Assembly (NCBI GenBank): GCA_000149265.1
Contig: CH003265.1
Location: 737,759-801,758 of the forward strand
DNA length: 64,000 bases
Direction: 5' to 3'
Origin: Ciona savignyi
Lineage: Eukaryota; Chordata; Ascidiacea; Phlebobranchia; Cionidae
Of this stretch, positions 51,475-63,705 are shown one piece after another. Below the pieces are notes generated by a model. It saw nothing but the letters and a program-made list of their open reading frames with translations, searched no databases and was not told the DNA's origin. The translations under genes and the position numbers were made by a program. Every line of letters begins with the position of its first letter. Within the stretch, counting starts at the first letter, position 1.

Positions 51475-51592
51475 GACTACGACCATACCACGTTGAGAAC
51501 ACCCCATCTCGTCCGATCTGGGAAGTTAAGCAACGTCGGGCCCGGTTAGTACTTGGATGGGTGACCGCCTGGGAATACCGGGTGTTGTAGGC
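51475..51592 (+). rRNA. 5S rRNA, copy 1
   Basis: 118 bases beginning GACTACGACCATACCACG and ending GGGTGTTGTAGGC, followed by a TTTT terminator. The internal promoter (AAGTTAAGCAACGTCGGG.., GGATGGGTGACC) is intact. Its first three bases (GAC) differ from the GCC of the other copies. The TATA-like box reads TATAACCG instead of TATAAGCG. Confidence 0.96.
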
Positions 51593-51913
51593 GTTTTATT
51601 ATTCCTAATTCTGTTTAGTTGCTATTAATTAAACAATTGATTGCTTTACGCACATTTTACTTGTAAAAGGTCCAGAAAAGGATGGTCGCAATCGCAATGC
51701 GCATGGACAACAATTACAGTCAAATGCATTACATTGCACTCTTCAGTCAGAGTACAGAATGTGTAACGAATAGAAGAAAATGTTTCACTTGTCCTGTTGT
51801 AACGACGTTCAAAGTTATTTCCTGTTGCTACGCTTATTACCATACTTCTGTTATTTAAAACTAAACAGTAATACCAAGTGCACTAGATTAGCAGTTTTTG
51901 ATATATACAAATC

Positions 51914-52013
51914 TTACGTCACAATCTTTTGCGATTATAAGCGCTCTTTCGATTTCACCTTGTGCGATTAGTATCGTAACTGGGCAAACTTGATTATCGT
52001 TAAATTGTTTTTA
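51914..52013 (+). promoter_or_regulatory. Second promoter-like module in the 5S spacer (shown for the first unit)
   Basis: TTACGTCACAATC, then TTATAAGCGCTCTTTCG, copies the 5S promoter but is followed by unrelated sequence containing GTATCGTAACTGGGC and, 45-50 bases past the expected start, a T5 run. Equivalent modules lie at 53858-53956, 55274-55373, 57159-57257, 58524-58622, 59835-59933, 61249-61347 and 62668-62766. It could drive a short Pol III RNA; see findings. Confidence 0.5.
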
Positions 52014-52430
52014 CTTTAATCTTAACTTAACACACTTTTTTCTTTTGATTTTAACGGTGTATCTAAAACTCCGGAATGTAACATAGAAACATAAGCAATC
52101 AAACAATCAACACAAACGCGATAATCCAAAAATCAACTCAACGCAAGAAACCAGAAATATGTGGCAAGTAAACTTAACAGAAGCCCAATAAAATTTCAAT
52201 TTAAATATATTTCCAACTTTACAGTCATAATAAAGTAAAGAAGTGTTATAAATTGGTGTGTTATGACGACTGTCCTTTCATTTCCTGTTAGAACGATTAT
52301 TATCGCTTCCGTGCAAAATGTAACCAATCCAGTAATACGAATTTTACCAGTTCGAAAGGTGTTTGATTCTTAAAGTCGTGTTACGTCACAATCGATCGCT
52401 GTTATAAGCGCTGTTTCGCGAAGAACTACC

Positions 52431-52549
52431 GCCTACGACCATACCACGTTGAGAACACCCCCATCTCGTCCGATCTGGGAAGTTAAGCAACGTCGGGCCC
52501 GGTTAGTACTTGGATGGGTGACCGCCTGGGAATACCGGGTGTTGTAGGC
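52431..52549 (+). rRNA. 5S rRNA, copy 2 (one-base insertion)
   Basis: 119 bases, with an extra C in the run after GAGAACA (five Cs rather than four) near 52460. Otherwise identical to the consensus; TTTT terminator present. Confidence 0.95.
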
Positions 52550-52917
52550 GTTTTATTATTGCCATTCCTTATTTCTTTTTAGTTTCTATTAATCAAACAA
52601 TTAATTGATTACTTTACGCACATTTTAACCTCAATTTTACCATTTTTGTTACATTTAACTGATATTCGCGGTTGTTCTTTTCATCGAATTGCAATTTAAC
52701 ATTTATATAGGATATGTGATCAAACAGACACGTTAAACTCGGTTTAATGTTAGCATAGAATATAAACACCAACAATATTTTGTACAATGTCAACAACCAA
52801 CATTATTAATTAAACAGACCAACCAAATATTCAAATGAAATTATTAGAAAAATAGTAATTCCCCACAAGCACTGGTATAATTAGCACCCTGTGACGTCGA
52901 TTAACTTTATTGTTTTA

Positions 52918-53433
52918 CAGTGAAACCCCGCTTGGAGACCACCCCGATAACACGACCACCTCACTATCAAGACCACTTTAGTGCGGTCCCGAATAATTTA
53001 TTATGGTAATGCATTGTATTCTGTTTCAATAACGCGACCACCCCGGTTTCCAGACCAGGACCGCCATATTTTGGTCCAAAACTTCAAATTTGACTCCGCT
53101 TAAGTGACCACATGTGCTAAAAAATTTGCCTTTGTCACCAAAATAATAAGGTTAAATTTATTTTATGATCAAAACAATAAGAATAAATGAGCGCACACGA
53201 AAGAAAATGTGGCAAACAGTACTTAATCTTACAAGATAAATTTTAGTATTAAATTCATTTTGCAGTATCTGATAAAAATAATGGCATTTGGTGAAAATTT
53301 AGTAAAAATGCAGACGTTTTAGCCGCATATGACGACAACTTGCTCCAAATCAAAATTCACTAACACGACCACCCCGCTAACACGACCGCTTGATTACGGT
53401 CCCATAGGTGGTCAGGTAAGCGGGGTTCTACTG
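52918..53433. mobile_element. Pogo/Tigger-like MITE in a 5S spacer
   Basis: 516 bases with inverted ends CAGTGAAACCCCGCTT and AAGCGGGGTTCTACTG, flanked by TA at both sides (52916-52917, 53434-53435). Multiple CACGACCACC-type motifs lie inside. It has no coding capacity. TA duplication and the CAGTxxAACCCCG ends are typical of Tc1/mariner-pogo derivatives. Confidence 0.85.
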
Positions 53434-54371
53434 TATTTCCGTTTTCCAATGTCACATACATAATTACGTCATAATTACCGTGACGTTCTTTAAAGCGAGT
53501 AAAACGTTGGGTTAAAAATTTGATTTTAGAGTTTCTGGTTCCAATTTCGGTTATATTTTTTTCTGACAAACAATCAACTTATTCAGATTTGATAGACACA
53601 TTTAACCTACTTGTCAAAGGTGCAGAAAAGGACGGTCGCAATGCGTATGTACAACAATTACAGTCAAATGCATTACATTGCACTCTCAAGTCAGCGTACA
53701 GAATGTGCAATGAATCGAAGAAAATGTTTCACTGTCCTGTTGTAACGACGTTCAAAGTTATTTTTCTGTTGCTACGCTTATTACCATACTTCTGTTAATT
53801 AAAACTTAACAGTAATACGAAGTGCACTAGAATAGAAGTTTTTGATATATACAAATGTTACGTCACAATCATTTGCGATTATAAGCGCTCTTACGATTTC
53901 ACCTTGTGCGATTAGTATCGTAACTGGGCAAACTTGATTATCGTTAAATTGTTTTTACTTTAATCTTAACTTAACACACTTTTTTCTTTTGATTTTAACG
54001 GTGTATCTAAAACTCCGGAATGTAACATAGAAACATAAGCAATCAAACAATCAACACAAACGCGATAATCCAAAAATCAACTCAACGCAAGAAACCAGAA
54101 ATATGTGGCAAGTAAACTTAACAGAAGCCCAATAAAATTTCAATTTAAATATATTTCCAACTTTACAGTCATAATAAAGTAAAGAAGTGTTATAAATTGG
54201 TGTGTTATGACGACTGTCCTTTCATTTCCTGTTAGAACGATTATTATCGCTTCCGTGCAAAATGTAACCAATCAGTAATACGAATTTTACCAGTTCGAAG
54301 GTGTTTGATTCTTAAGTCGTGTTACGTCACAATCGATCGCTGTTATAAGCGCTGTTTCGCGAAGAACTACC

Positions 54372-54489
54372 GCCTACGACCATACCACGTTGAGAACACC
54401 CCATCTCGTCCGATCTGGGAAGTTAAGCAACGTCGGGCCCGGTTAGTACTTGGATGGGTGACCGCCTGGGAATACCGGGTGTTGTAGGC
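54372..54489 (+). rRNA. 5S rRNA, copy 3
   Basis: 118 bases, consensus sequence; TATA-like box TATAAG and TTACGTCAC lie just upstream, TTTT just downstream. Confidence 0.97.
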
Positions 54490-55727
54490 GTTTTATTATT
54501 GCTATTCCCCTTTTCTTTTTAGTTTCTATTAATTATAATTAAACAATTGATTGCTTTACGCACATTTTAACCTCAATTTTACCATTTTTTGTTACATTTA
54601 ACTGATATTCGCGGTTGATCTTTTCATCGAATTGCAATTTAACACATATATAAGATAGGTGATGAAACAGGCCGTTAAACTCGGTTTAATGTTAGCATAG
54701 AATATAAACACCAACAATATTTTGTACAATGTCAACAACCAATATTATTAATTAAACAGACCAATCAAATATACAAATAAAATTATTAGGAAAATATTAA
54801 TTCCCCACAAGCACTGGTAATAAGCAAACTGTGACGTCGATTAACTTTATTGTTTTATTTCCGTTTTCCAATGTCACATACATAATTACGTCATAATTAC
54901 CTTGACGTTCTTTAAAGCGAATAAAATGTTGGGTTAAAAATTTTATTTCTGGTTCCAATTTCGGTTATATTTTTTTCTGACAAACAATCAACTTATTCAG
55001 ATTTGATAGACACATTTAACCTACTTGTAAAAGTTCCAGAAAAGGACGGTCGCAATGCGCATGGACAACAATTACAGTCAAATGCATTACATTGCACTCT
55101 TCAGTCAGAGTATAAAATGTGTAATGAATCGAAGTAAATGTTCCACTTGTCCTGTTGTAACGACGTTCAAAGTTATTTCCTGTTGCTACGCCTATTACCA
55201 TACTTCTGTTAATTAAAACTTAACAGTAATACTAAGTGAACTAGAATAGCAGTTTTTGATATATATACTATTGTTAGGTCACAATCTTTTGCGATTATAA
55301 GCGCTCTTTCGATTTCACCTTGTGCTATCATTATCGTAACTGGGCAAACTTGATTATCCTTAAATTGTTTTTACTTTAATCTTAACTTAACACACTTTTT
55401 TTTAACGGAGTTTTTAAAACTCCGGAATGTAACATACAAACATATGCAATCAAACAATCAACACAAACGCGATAATCCAAAAATCAATTCAACGCAAGAA
55501 ACCAGAAATATGTGGCAAGTAAACTTAACAGAAGCCCAATAAAATTTCATTTTAAATATATTTCTAACTTTACAGTCATAATAAAGTAAAGAAGTGTTAT
55601 AAATTGGTGTGTTATGACGACTGTCCTTTTATTTCCTGTTAGAACGATTATTATCGCTTCCGTGCAAAATGTAACCAATCAGTAATACGAAGTTTACAAG
55701 TTCGAAGGTGTTTGATTCTTAAGTCGT

Positions 55728-55778
55728 GTTACGTCACAATCGATCGCTGTTATAAGCGCTGTTTCGCGAAGGACTATC
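55728..55778 (+). promoter_or_regulatory. Conserved upstream promoter of 5S genes (shown for copy 4)
   Basis: TTACGTCACAATCGATCGCT is followed by GTTATAAGCGCTGTTTCGCG. TATAAG lies 28 bases before the first 5S base and a CRE-like TTACGTCA about 50 bases before it. The block is kept before copies 1-4 and 6-9 (with one-base changes in the TATA of copies 1 and 6) and is lost before copy 5. Upstream TATA-like elements are known to help Pol III 5S transcription in several invertebrates. Confidence 0.65.
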
Positions 55779-55896
55779 GCCTACGACCATACCACGTTGA
55801 GAACACCCCATCTCGTCCGATCTGGGAAGTTAAGCAACGTCGGGCCCGGTTAGTACTTGGATGGGTGACCGCCTGGGAATACCGGGTGTTGTAGGC
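55779..55896 (+). rRNA. 5S rRNA, copy 4
   Basis: 118 bases, consensus. TATAAG begins at -28 and TTACGTCAC at about -51 relative to the first base. Confidence 0.97.
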
Positions 55897-56631
55897 GTTT
55901 TATTATTGCTATTCCCCTTTTCTTTTTAGTTTCTATTAATTATAATTAAACAATTGATTGCTTTACGCACATTTTAACCTCAATTTTACCATTTATTGTT
56001 ACATTTAAATGATATTCGCGGTTGATCTTTTCATCGAATTGCAATTTAACCTATATATAAGATATGTGATCAAACAGACCGTTAAACTCGGTTTAATTTT
56101 AGCATAGAATATAAATGTCAACAACCAACATTATTAACTAAACAGACCAACCAAATATTCAAATAAAATTATTAGAAAAATAGTAATTCCCCGCAAGCAC
56201 TGGTAATAAGCACCCTGTGACGTCGTTTAACTTTATTGTTTTACTTCCGTTTTCCAATGTCACATACATAATTACGTCATAATTACCGTGACGTTCTTTA
56301 AAGCGAATAAAACGTTGGGTTAAAAATTTGATTCTAGAGTTTCTGGATCCAATTTCGGTTATATTTTTTTCTGACAAACAATCAAGTTATTCAGATTTGA
56401 TAGACACATTTAACCTACTTGTAAAAGGTCCAAAAAAGGACGGTCGCAATGCGTATGGACAACAATTACAGTCAAATGCATTACATTGCACTCTTCAGTC
56501 AGAGTATAAAATGTGTAATGAATCTAAGAAAATGTTTCACTTGTCCTGTTGTAACGACGTTCAAAGTTATTTCCTGTAGCTACGCTTATTACCATACTTC
56601 TGTTAATTTAAACTAAACAGTAATACGAAGT

Positions 56632-57116
56632 CAGGGTTGCCAGACGCAAAGTACGCTTTACGGCCAAACTGTTTTTGCTTTACGGCCAAAATTCGGCCAA
56701 TTTGTATCAAGTGCAAAATAAACCATTTAATTTAGCCAATTGGGCTATTTATCTCTTTATTTGTTGAAAAATTGTATAATTTTAATTCCCCCCAGATTTG
56801 TCAAACCCGTTTAAATACTATACAGAAATTTCTATCGTTATTATTTTATTTTAAAACGTCATAATCAGCATTGTGATTAGGGAATGAGACAGTTGATATT
56901 AATTTATTTCCATATACTGTCTCTCTTTTTTCCTTTATTTCTACTGTAGCGTAAAAATAATATGACGCTTCGGCCAAAAACTTGACAATATGCTTATACG
57001 GCCAAATTCGGCCAGATTTTTCCGCACGGCCAAACTATTTTTTTTGCGGCCGGGACGATTTTGGTACGGCCAAATTTCTGAAATTTGGCCGTGAAAAAGG
57101 CCAAATGGCAACCCTG
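56632..57116. mobile_element. hAT-like MITE in a 5S spacer, 8-bp TSD
   Basis: 485 bases with inverted ends CAGGGTTGCCA and TGGCAACCCTG, flanked by perfect duplication TACGAAGT (56624-56631, 57117-57124). The interior repeats TACGGCCAAA and AATTCGGCCA several times, and has no transposase frame. Confidence 0.9.
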
Positions 57117-57621
57117 TACGAAGTACAGTACAATAGCAGTTTTTGATATATACTATTGTTACGTCACAATCATTTGCGATTATAAGCGCTCTTTCGATTT
57201 CACCTTGTGCTATTATTATCGTAACTGGGCAAACTTGATTATCCTTAAATTGTTTTTACTTTAATCTAACTACACACACTTTTTTCTTTTGATTTTAACG
57301 GAGTATCTAAAACTCCAGAATGTAACATAGAAACATAAGCAATCAAACAATCAACACAAACGCGATAATCCAAAAATAAACTCAACGCAAGAAACCAGAA
57401 ATATGTGGCAAGTAAACTTAACAGAAGCCCAATAAAATTTCAATTTAAATATATTTCCAACTTTACAGTCATAATAAAGTAAAGAAGTGTTATAAATTGG
57501 TGTGTTATGACGACTGTCCTTTATTTTCCTGTTAGAACGATTATTATCGCTTCCGTGCAAAATGTAACCAATCAGTAATACCAAGTTTACCAGTTCAAAG
57601 GTGTTTTCGCGAAGGACCATC

Positions 57622-57739
57622 GCCTACGACCATACCACGTTGTGAACACCCCATCTCGTCCGATCTGGGAAGTTAAGCAACGTCGGTCCCGGTTAGTACT
57701 TGGATGGGTGACCGCATGGGAATACCGGGTGTTGTAGGC
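57622..57739 (+). rRNA. 5S rRNA, copy 5 (divergent, promoter deleted; probable pseudogene)
   Basis: It differs from the consensus at three sites: GTTGTG for GTTGAG, GGTCCC for GGGCCC, and GCATGG for GCCTGG. The upstream block with TTACGTCAC and TATAAG, present before the other copies, is missing: sequence jumps from GGTGTTT directly to CGCGAAGG. This copy is probably silent. Confidence 0.93.
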
Positions 57740-59028
57740 GTTTTATTATTGCTATTCCATATTTCTTTTTAGTTTCTATTAATTATAATTAAACAATTAA
57801 TTACTTTACGCACATTTTAACCTCAATTTTACCATTTTTTGTTACATTTAACTGATATTCGCGGTTGATCTTTTCATCGAATTGCAATTTAACACATATA
57901 TAAGATATGTGATGAAACAGGCCGTTAAACTCGGTTTAATGTTAGCATAGAATATAAACACCAACAATATTTTGTACAATGTCAACAACCAATATTATTA
58001 ATTAAACAGACCAATCAAATATACAAATAAAATTATTAGGAAAATATTAATTCCCCACAAGCACTGGTAATAAGCAAACTGTGACGTCGATTAACTTTAT
58101 TGTTTTATTTCCGTTTTCCAATGTCACATACATAATTACGTCATAATTACCTTGACGTTCTTTAAAGCGAATAAAATGTTGGGTTAAAAATTTGATTTCT
58201 GGTTCCAATTTCGGTTATATTTTTTTCTGACAAACAATCAACTTATTCAGATTTGATAGACACATTTAACCTACTTGTAAAAGGTCCAGAAAAGGACGGT
58301 CGCAATGCGCATGGACAACAATTACAGTCAAATGCATTACATTGCACTCTTCAGTCAGAGTACAGAATGCGTAATGAATCGAAGTAAATGTTCCACTTGT
58401 CCTGTTGTAACGACGTTCAAAGTTATTTCCTGTTGCTACGCCTATTACCATACTTCTGTTAATTAAAACTTAACAGTAATACTAAGTGAACTAGAATAGC
58501 AGTTTTTGATATATATACTATTGTTAGGTCACAATCTTTTGAGATTATAAGCGCTCTTTCGATTTCACCTTGTGCTATCATTATCGTAACTGGGCAAACT
58601 TGATTATCCTTAAATTGTTTTTACTTTAATCTTAACTTAACACACTTTTTTTTAACGTAGTTTCTAAAACTCCGGAATGTAACATACAAACATATGCAAT
58701 CAAACAATCAACACAAACGCGATAATCCAAAAATCAATTCAACGCAAGAAACCAGAAATATGTGGCAAGTAAACTTAACAGAAGCCCAATAAAATTTCAT
58801 TTTAAATATATTTCTAACTTTACAGTCATAATAAAGTAAAGAAGTGTTATAAATTGGTGTGTTATGACGACTGTCCTTTTATTTCCTGTTAGAACGATTA
58901 TTATCGCTTCCGTGCAAAATGTAACCAATCAGTAATACGAAGTTTACAAGTTCGAAGGTGTTTGATTCTTAAGTCGTGTTACGTCACAATCGATCGCTGT
59001 TATGAGCGCTGTTTCGCGAAGGACTATC

Positions 59029-59146
59029 GCCTACGACCATACCACGTTGAGAACACCCCATCTCGTCCGATCTGGGAAGTTAAGCAACGTCGGGCCCGGT
59101 TAGTACTTGGATGGGTGACCGCCTGGGAATACCGGGTGTTGTAGGC
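59029..59146 (+). rRNA. 5S rRNA, copy 6
   Basis: 118 bases, consensus. The upstream box reads TATGAG instead of TATAAG, which may weaken the promoter. Confidence 0.97.
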
Positions 59147-60340
59147 GTTTTATTATTGCTATTCCCCTTTTCTTTTTAGTTTCTATTAATTATAATTAAA
59201 CAATTGATTGCTTTACTATAATTATATAAGATATGTGATCAAACAGACCGTTAAACTCGGTTTAATTTTAGCATAGAATATAAATGTCAACAACCAATAT
59301 TATTAATTAAACAGACCAACCAAATATTCAAATAAAATTATTAGAAAAATAGTAATTCCCCGCAAGCACTGGTAATAAGCACCCTGTGACGTCGATTAAC
59401 TTTATTGTTTTACTTCCGTTTTCCAATGTCACATACATAATTACGTCATAATTACCGTGACGTTCTTTAAAGCGAATAAAACGTTGGGTTAAAAATTTGA
59501 TTCTAGAGTTTCTGGTTCCAATTTCGGTTATATTTTTTTCTGACAAACAATCAACTTATTCAGATTTGATAGACACAATTAACCTACTTGTAAAAGGTGC
59601 AGAAAAGGACGGTCGCAATGCGCATGGACAACAATTACAGTCAAATGCATTACATTGCACTCTCAAGTCAGCGTACAGAATGCGCAATGAATCGAAGAAA
59701 ATGTTTCACTTGTCCTGTTGTAACGACGTTCAAAGTTATTTCCTGTTGCTACGCTTATTACCATACTTCTGTTAATTAAAACTAAACAGTAATACGAAGT
59801 GCAATAGAATAGCAGTTTTTGATATATACTATTGTTACGTCACAATCATTTGCGATTATAAGCGCTCTTTCGCTTGCACCTTGTGCTATTATTATCGTAA
59901 CTGGGCAAACTTGATTATCGTTAAATTGTTTTTACTTTAATCTTAACTTAACACACTTTTTTCTTTTGATTTTAACGGAGTATCTAAAACTCCGGAATGT
60001 AACATACAAACATAAGCAATCAACACAAACGCGATAATCCAAAAATCAACTCAACGCAAGAAACCAGAAATATGTGGCAAGTAAACTAAACAAAAGCCCA
60101 ATAAAATTTCAATTTAAATATATTTCCAATTTTACAGTCATAATAAAGTAAAGAAGTGTTATAAATTGGTGTGTTATGACGACTGTCCTTTTATTTCCTG
60201 TTAGAACGATTATTATCGCTTCCGTGCAAAATGTAACCAATCAGTAATACGAATTTTACCATTTCGAAGGTGTTTGATTCTTAAGTCGTGTTACGTCACA
60301 ATCGATCGCTGTTATAAGCGCTGTTTCGCGAAGGACTATC

Positions 60341-60458
60341 GCCTACGACCATACCACGTTGAGAACACCCCATCTCGTCCGATCTGGGAAGTTAAACAAC
60401 GTCGGGCCCGGTTAGTACTTGGATGGGTGACCGCCTGGGAATACCGGGTGTTGTAGGC
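60341..60458 (+). rRNA. 5S rRNA, copy 7 (one substitution)
   Basis: GTTAAACAACG replaces GTTAAGCAACG, inside the A-box region of the internal promoter. The rest is consensus. Confidence 0.96.
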
Positions 60459-61757
60459 GTTTTATTATTGCTATTCCTTATTTCTTTTTAGTTTCTATTA
60501 ATCAAACAATTAATTGATTACTTTACGCACATTTTAACCTTAATTTTACCATTTTTTGTTACATTTAACTGATATTCGCGGTTGATCTTTTCATCGAATT
60601 GCAATTTAACACATATATAAGATATGTGTTGAAACAGGCCGTTAAACTCGGTTTAATGTTAGCATAGAATATAAACACCAACAATATTTTGTACAATGTC
60701 AACAACCAATATTATTAATTAAACAGACCAATCAAATATACAAATAAAATTATTAGGAAAATATTAATTCCCCACAAGCACTGGTATAATAAGCACCCTG
60801 TGGCGTCGATTAACTTTATTGTTTTACTTCCATTTTCCAATGTCACATACATAATTACGTCATAAATACCGCGAATTTCTTTAAAGCGAATAAAACGTTG
60901 GGTTAAAAATTTGATTCTAGAGTTTCTGGTTCCAATTTCGGTTATATTTTTTTCTGACAAACAATCAACTTATTCAGATTTGATAGACAAATTTATCCTA
61001 CTTGTAAAAGGTCCAGAAAAGGACGGTCGCAATGCGTATGGACAACAATTACAGACAAATGCATTACATTGCACTCTTCAGTCAGCGTACGAAATGTGCA
61101 AGGAATCGAAGAAAATGTTTCACTTGCCCTGTTGTAACGACGTTCAAAGTTATTTTCTGTTGCTACGCTTATTACCATACTTCTGTTAATTAAAACTAAA
61201 CAGTAATACGAAGTGCACTAGAATAGCAGTTTTTGATATATGCAAATGTTACGTCACAATCATTTGCGATTATAAGCGCTCTTTCGATTTCACCTTGTGC
61301 GATTAGTATCGTAACTGGGCAAACTTGATTATCGTTAAATTGTTTTTACTTTAATCTTAACTTAACACACTTTTTTTTTTTTTAACGGAGTATCTAAAAC
61401 TCCAGAATGTAACATAGAAACATAAGCAATCAAACAATCAACACAAACGCGATAATCCAAAAATAAAATCAACGCAAGAAACCAGAAATATGTGGCAAGT
61501 AAACTTAACAGAAGCCCAATAAATTTAAATTTAAATATATTTCCAACTTTACAGTCATAATAAAGTAAAGAAGTGTTATAAATTGGTGTGTTATGACGAC
61601 TGTCCTCTATTTTCCTGTTAGAACGATTATTATCGCTTCCGTGCAAAATGTAACCAATCAGTAATACGAAGTTTACCAGTTCGAAGGTGTTTGATTCTTA
61701 AGTCGTGTTACGTCACAATTAATCTCTGTTATAAGCGCTGTATCGCGAAGAAATGCC

Positions 61758-61875
61758 GCCTACGACCATACCACGTTGAGAACACCCCATCTCGTCCGAT
61801 CTGGGAAGTTAAGCAACGTCGGGCCCGGTTAGTACTTGGATGGGTGACCGCCTGGGAATACCGGGTGTTGTAGGC
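61758..61875 (+). rRNA. 5S rRNA, copy 8
   Basis: 118 bases, consensus. The leader just upstream reads AAGAAATGCC, a variant shared only with copy 9. Confidence 0.97.
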
Positions 61876-63182
61876 GTTTTATTATTGCCATTCCTTATTT
61901 CTTTTTAGTTTCTATTAATTATACTATTACAATTGATTACTTTACGCACATTTTAACCTCAATTTTACCATGTTTTGTTACATTTAACTGATATTCGCGG
62001 GTGATCTTTTCATCGAATTGCAATTTAACATTTAAATAGGATATTTCATCATACAGGCCGTTAAACTCGGTTTAATGTTAGCATAGAATATAAACACCAA
62101 CAATATTTTGTACAATGTCAACAACCAACATTATTAATTAAACAGACCAACCAAATATTCAAATAAAATTATTAGAAAAATAGTAATTCCCCACAAGCAC
62201 TGGTATAATAAGCACCCTGTGACGTCGATTAACTTTATTGTTTTACATCCGTTTTCCAATGTCACATACATAATTAAGTCATAATTACCGTGACGTTCTT
62301 TAAAGCGAATAAAACGTTGGGTTAAAAATTTGATTCTAGAGTTTCTGGATCCAATTTCGGTTATATTTTTTTCTGACAAACAATCAAGTTATTCAGATTT
62401 GATAGACACATTTAACCTACTTGTAAAAGGTCCAGAAAAGGACGGTCGCAATGCGCATGGACAACAATTACAGTCAAATGCATTACATTGCACTCTTCAG
62501 TCAGCTTACGAAATGTGCAAGGAATCGAAGAAAATGTTTCACTTGCCCTGTTGTAACGACGTTCAAAGTTATTTCCTGTTGCTACGCTTATTACCATACT
62601 TCTGTTAATTTAAACTTAACAGTAATACGAAGTGCACTAGAATAGCAGTTTTTGATATATGCAAATGTTACGTCACAATCATTTGCGATTATAAGCGCTC
62701 TTTCGATTTCACCTTGTGCGATTAGTATCGTAACTGGGCAAACTTGATTATCGTTAAATTGTTTTTACTTTAATCTTAACTTAACACACTTTTTTTTTGA
62801 TTTTAACGGAGTATCTAAAACTCCAGGAATGTAACATAGAAACATAAGCAATCAAACAATCAACACAAACGCGATAATCCAAAAATAAAACCAACGCAAG
62901 AAACCAGAAATATGTGGCAAGTAAACTTAACAGAAGCCCAATAAATTTAAATTTAAATATATTTCCAACTTTACAGTCATAATAAAGTAAAGAAGTGTTA
63001 TAAATTGGTGTGTTATGACGACTGTCCTCTATTTTCCTGTTAGAACGATTATTATCGCTTCCGTGCAAAATGTAATCAATCAGTAATACGAAGTTTACCC
63101 AGTTCGAAGGGTGTTTGATTCTTAAGGTCGTGTTACGTCACAATTAATCTCTGTTATAAGCGCTGTATCGCGAAGAAATGCC

Positions 63183-63300
63183 GCCTACGACCATACCACG
63201 TTGAGAACACCCCATCTCGTCCGATCTGGGAAGTTAAGCAACGTCGGGCCCGGTTAGTACTTGGATGGGTGACCGCCTGGGAATACCGGGTGTTGTAGGC
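63183..63300 (+). rRNA. 5S rRNA, copy 9
   Basis: 118 bases, consensus; the last copy in the array within this window. Confidence 0.97.
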
Positions 63301-63705
63301 GTTTTATTATTGCTATTCCATATTTCTTTTTAGTTTCTATTAATTATATTTAAACAATTAATTACTTTACGCACATTTTAACCTCAATTTTACCATTTTT
63401 TGTTACATTTAACTGATATTCGCGGTTGATCTTTTAATCGAATTGCAATTTAACACATATATAAGATATGTGATCAAACAGACCGTTAAACTCGGTTTAA
63501 TTTTAGCATAGATTATAAATGTCAACAACCAACATTATTAACTAAACAGACCAACCAAATATTCAAATAAAATTATTAGAAAAATAGTTATTCCCCGCAA
63601 GCACTGGTAATAAGCACCCTGTGACGTCGTTTAACTTTATTGTTTTACTTCCGTTTTCCAATGTCACATACATAATTAGGTCATAATTACCGTCACGTTC
63701 TTTAA

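Larger units (their letters stand above)
51370..63705 (+). repeat. Tandem 5S rDNA array, nine units of about 1.4 kb
   Basis: Starts of successive 5S genes are 956, 1941, 1407, 1843, 1407, 1312, 1417 and 1425 bases apart. The 1941 and 1843 intervals contain a 516- and a 485-base MITE, so the ancestral unit is about 1.35-1.43 kb; the first interval is deleted. All genes are on the plus strand. Frames repeated in every spacer (for example 56159-56377, 59497-59775) follow the repeat and show no coding constraint. The array ends at 63705, where another element begins. Confidence 0.95.

Noticed and set aside
51402-61873. Repeated frames of about 60 residues ending in ARLVLGWVTAWEYRVL
   Set aside because: They are translations of the 5S rRNA gene itself, repeated with each copy.
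53360-63068. Recurrent spacer frames such as those at 56159-56377 and 59497-59775
   Set aside because: They change length and frame between units through indels, overlap each other on both strands, and have no recognisable domain.
51475-63300. Search for a spliced-leader RNA gene linked to 5S, as in some tunicates and nematodes
   Set aside because: The Ciona-type leader sequence as I remember it was not found in any spacer.
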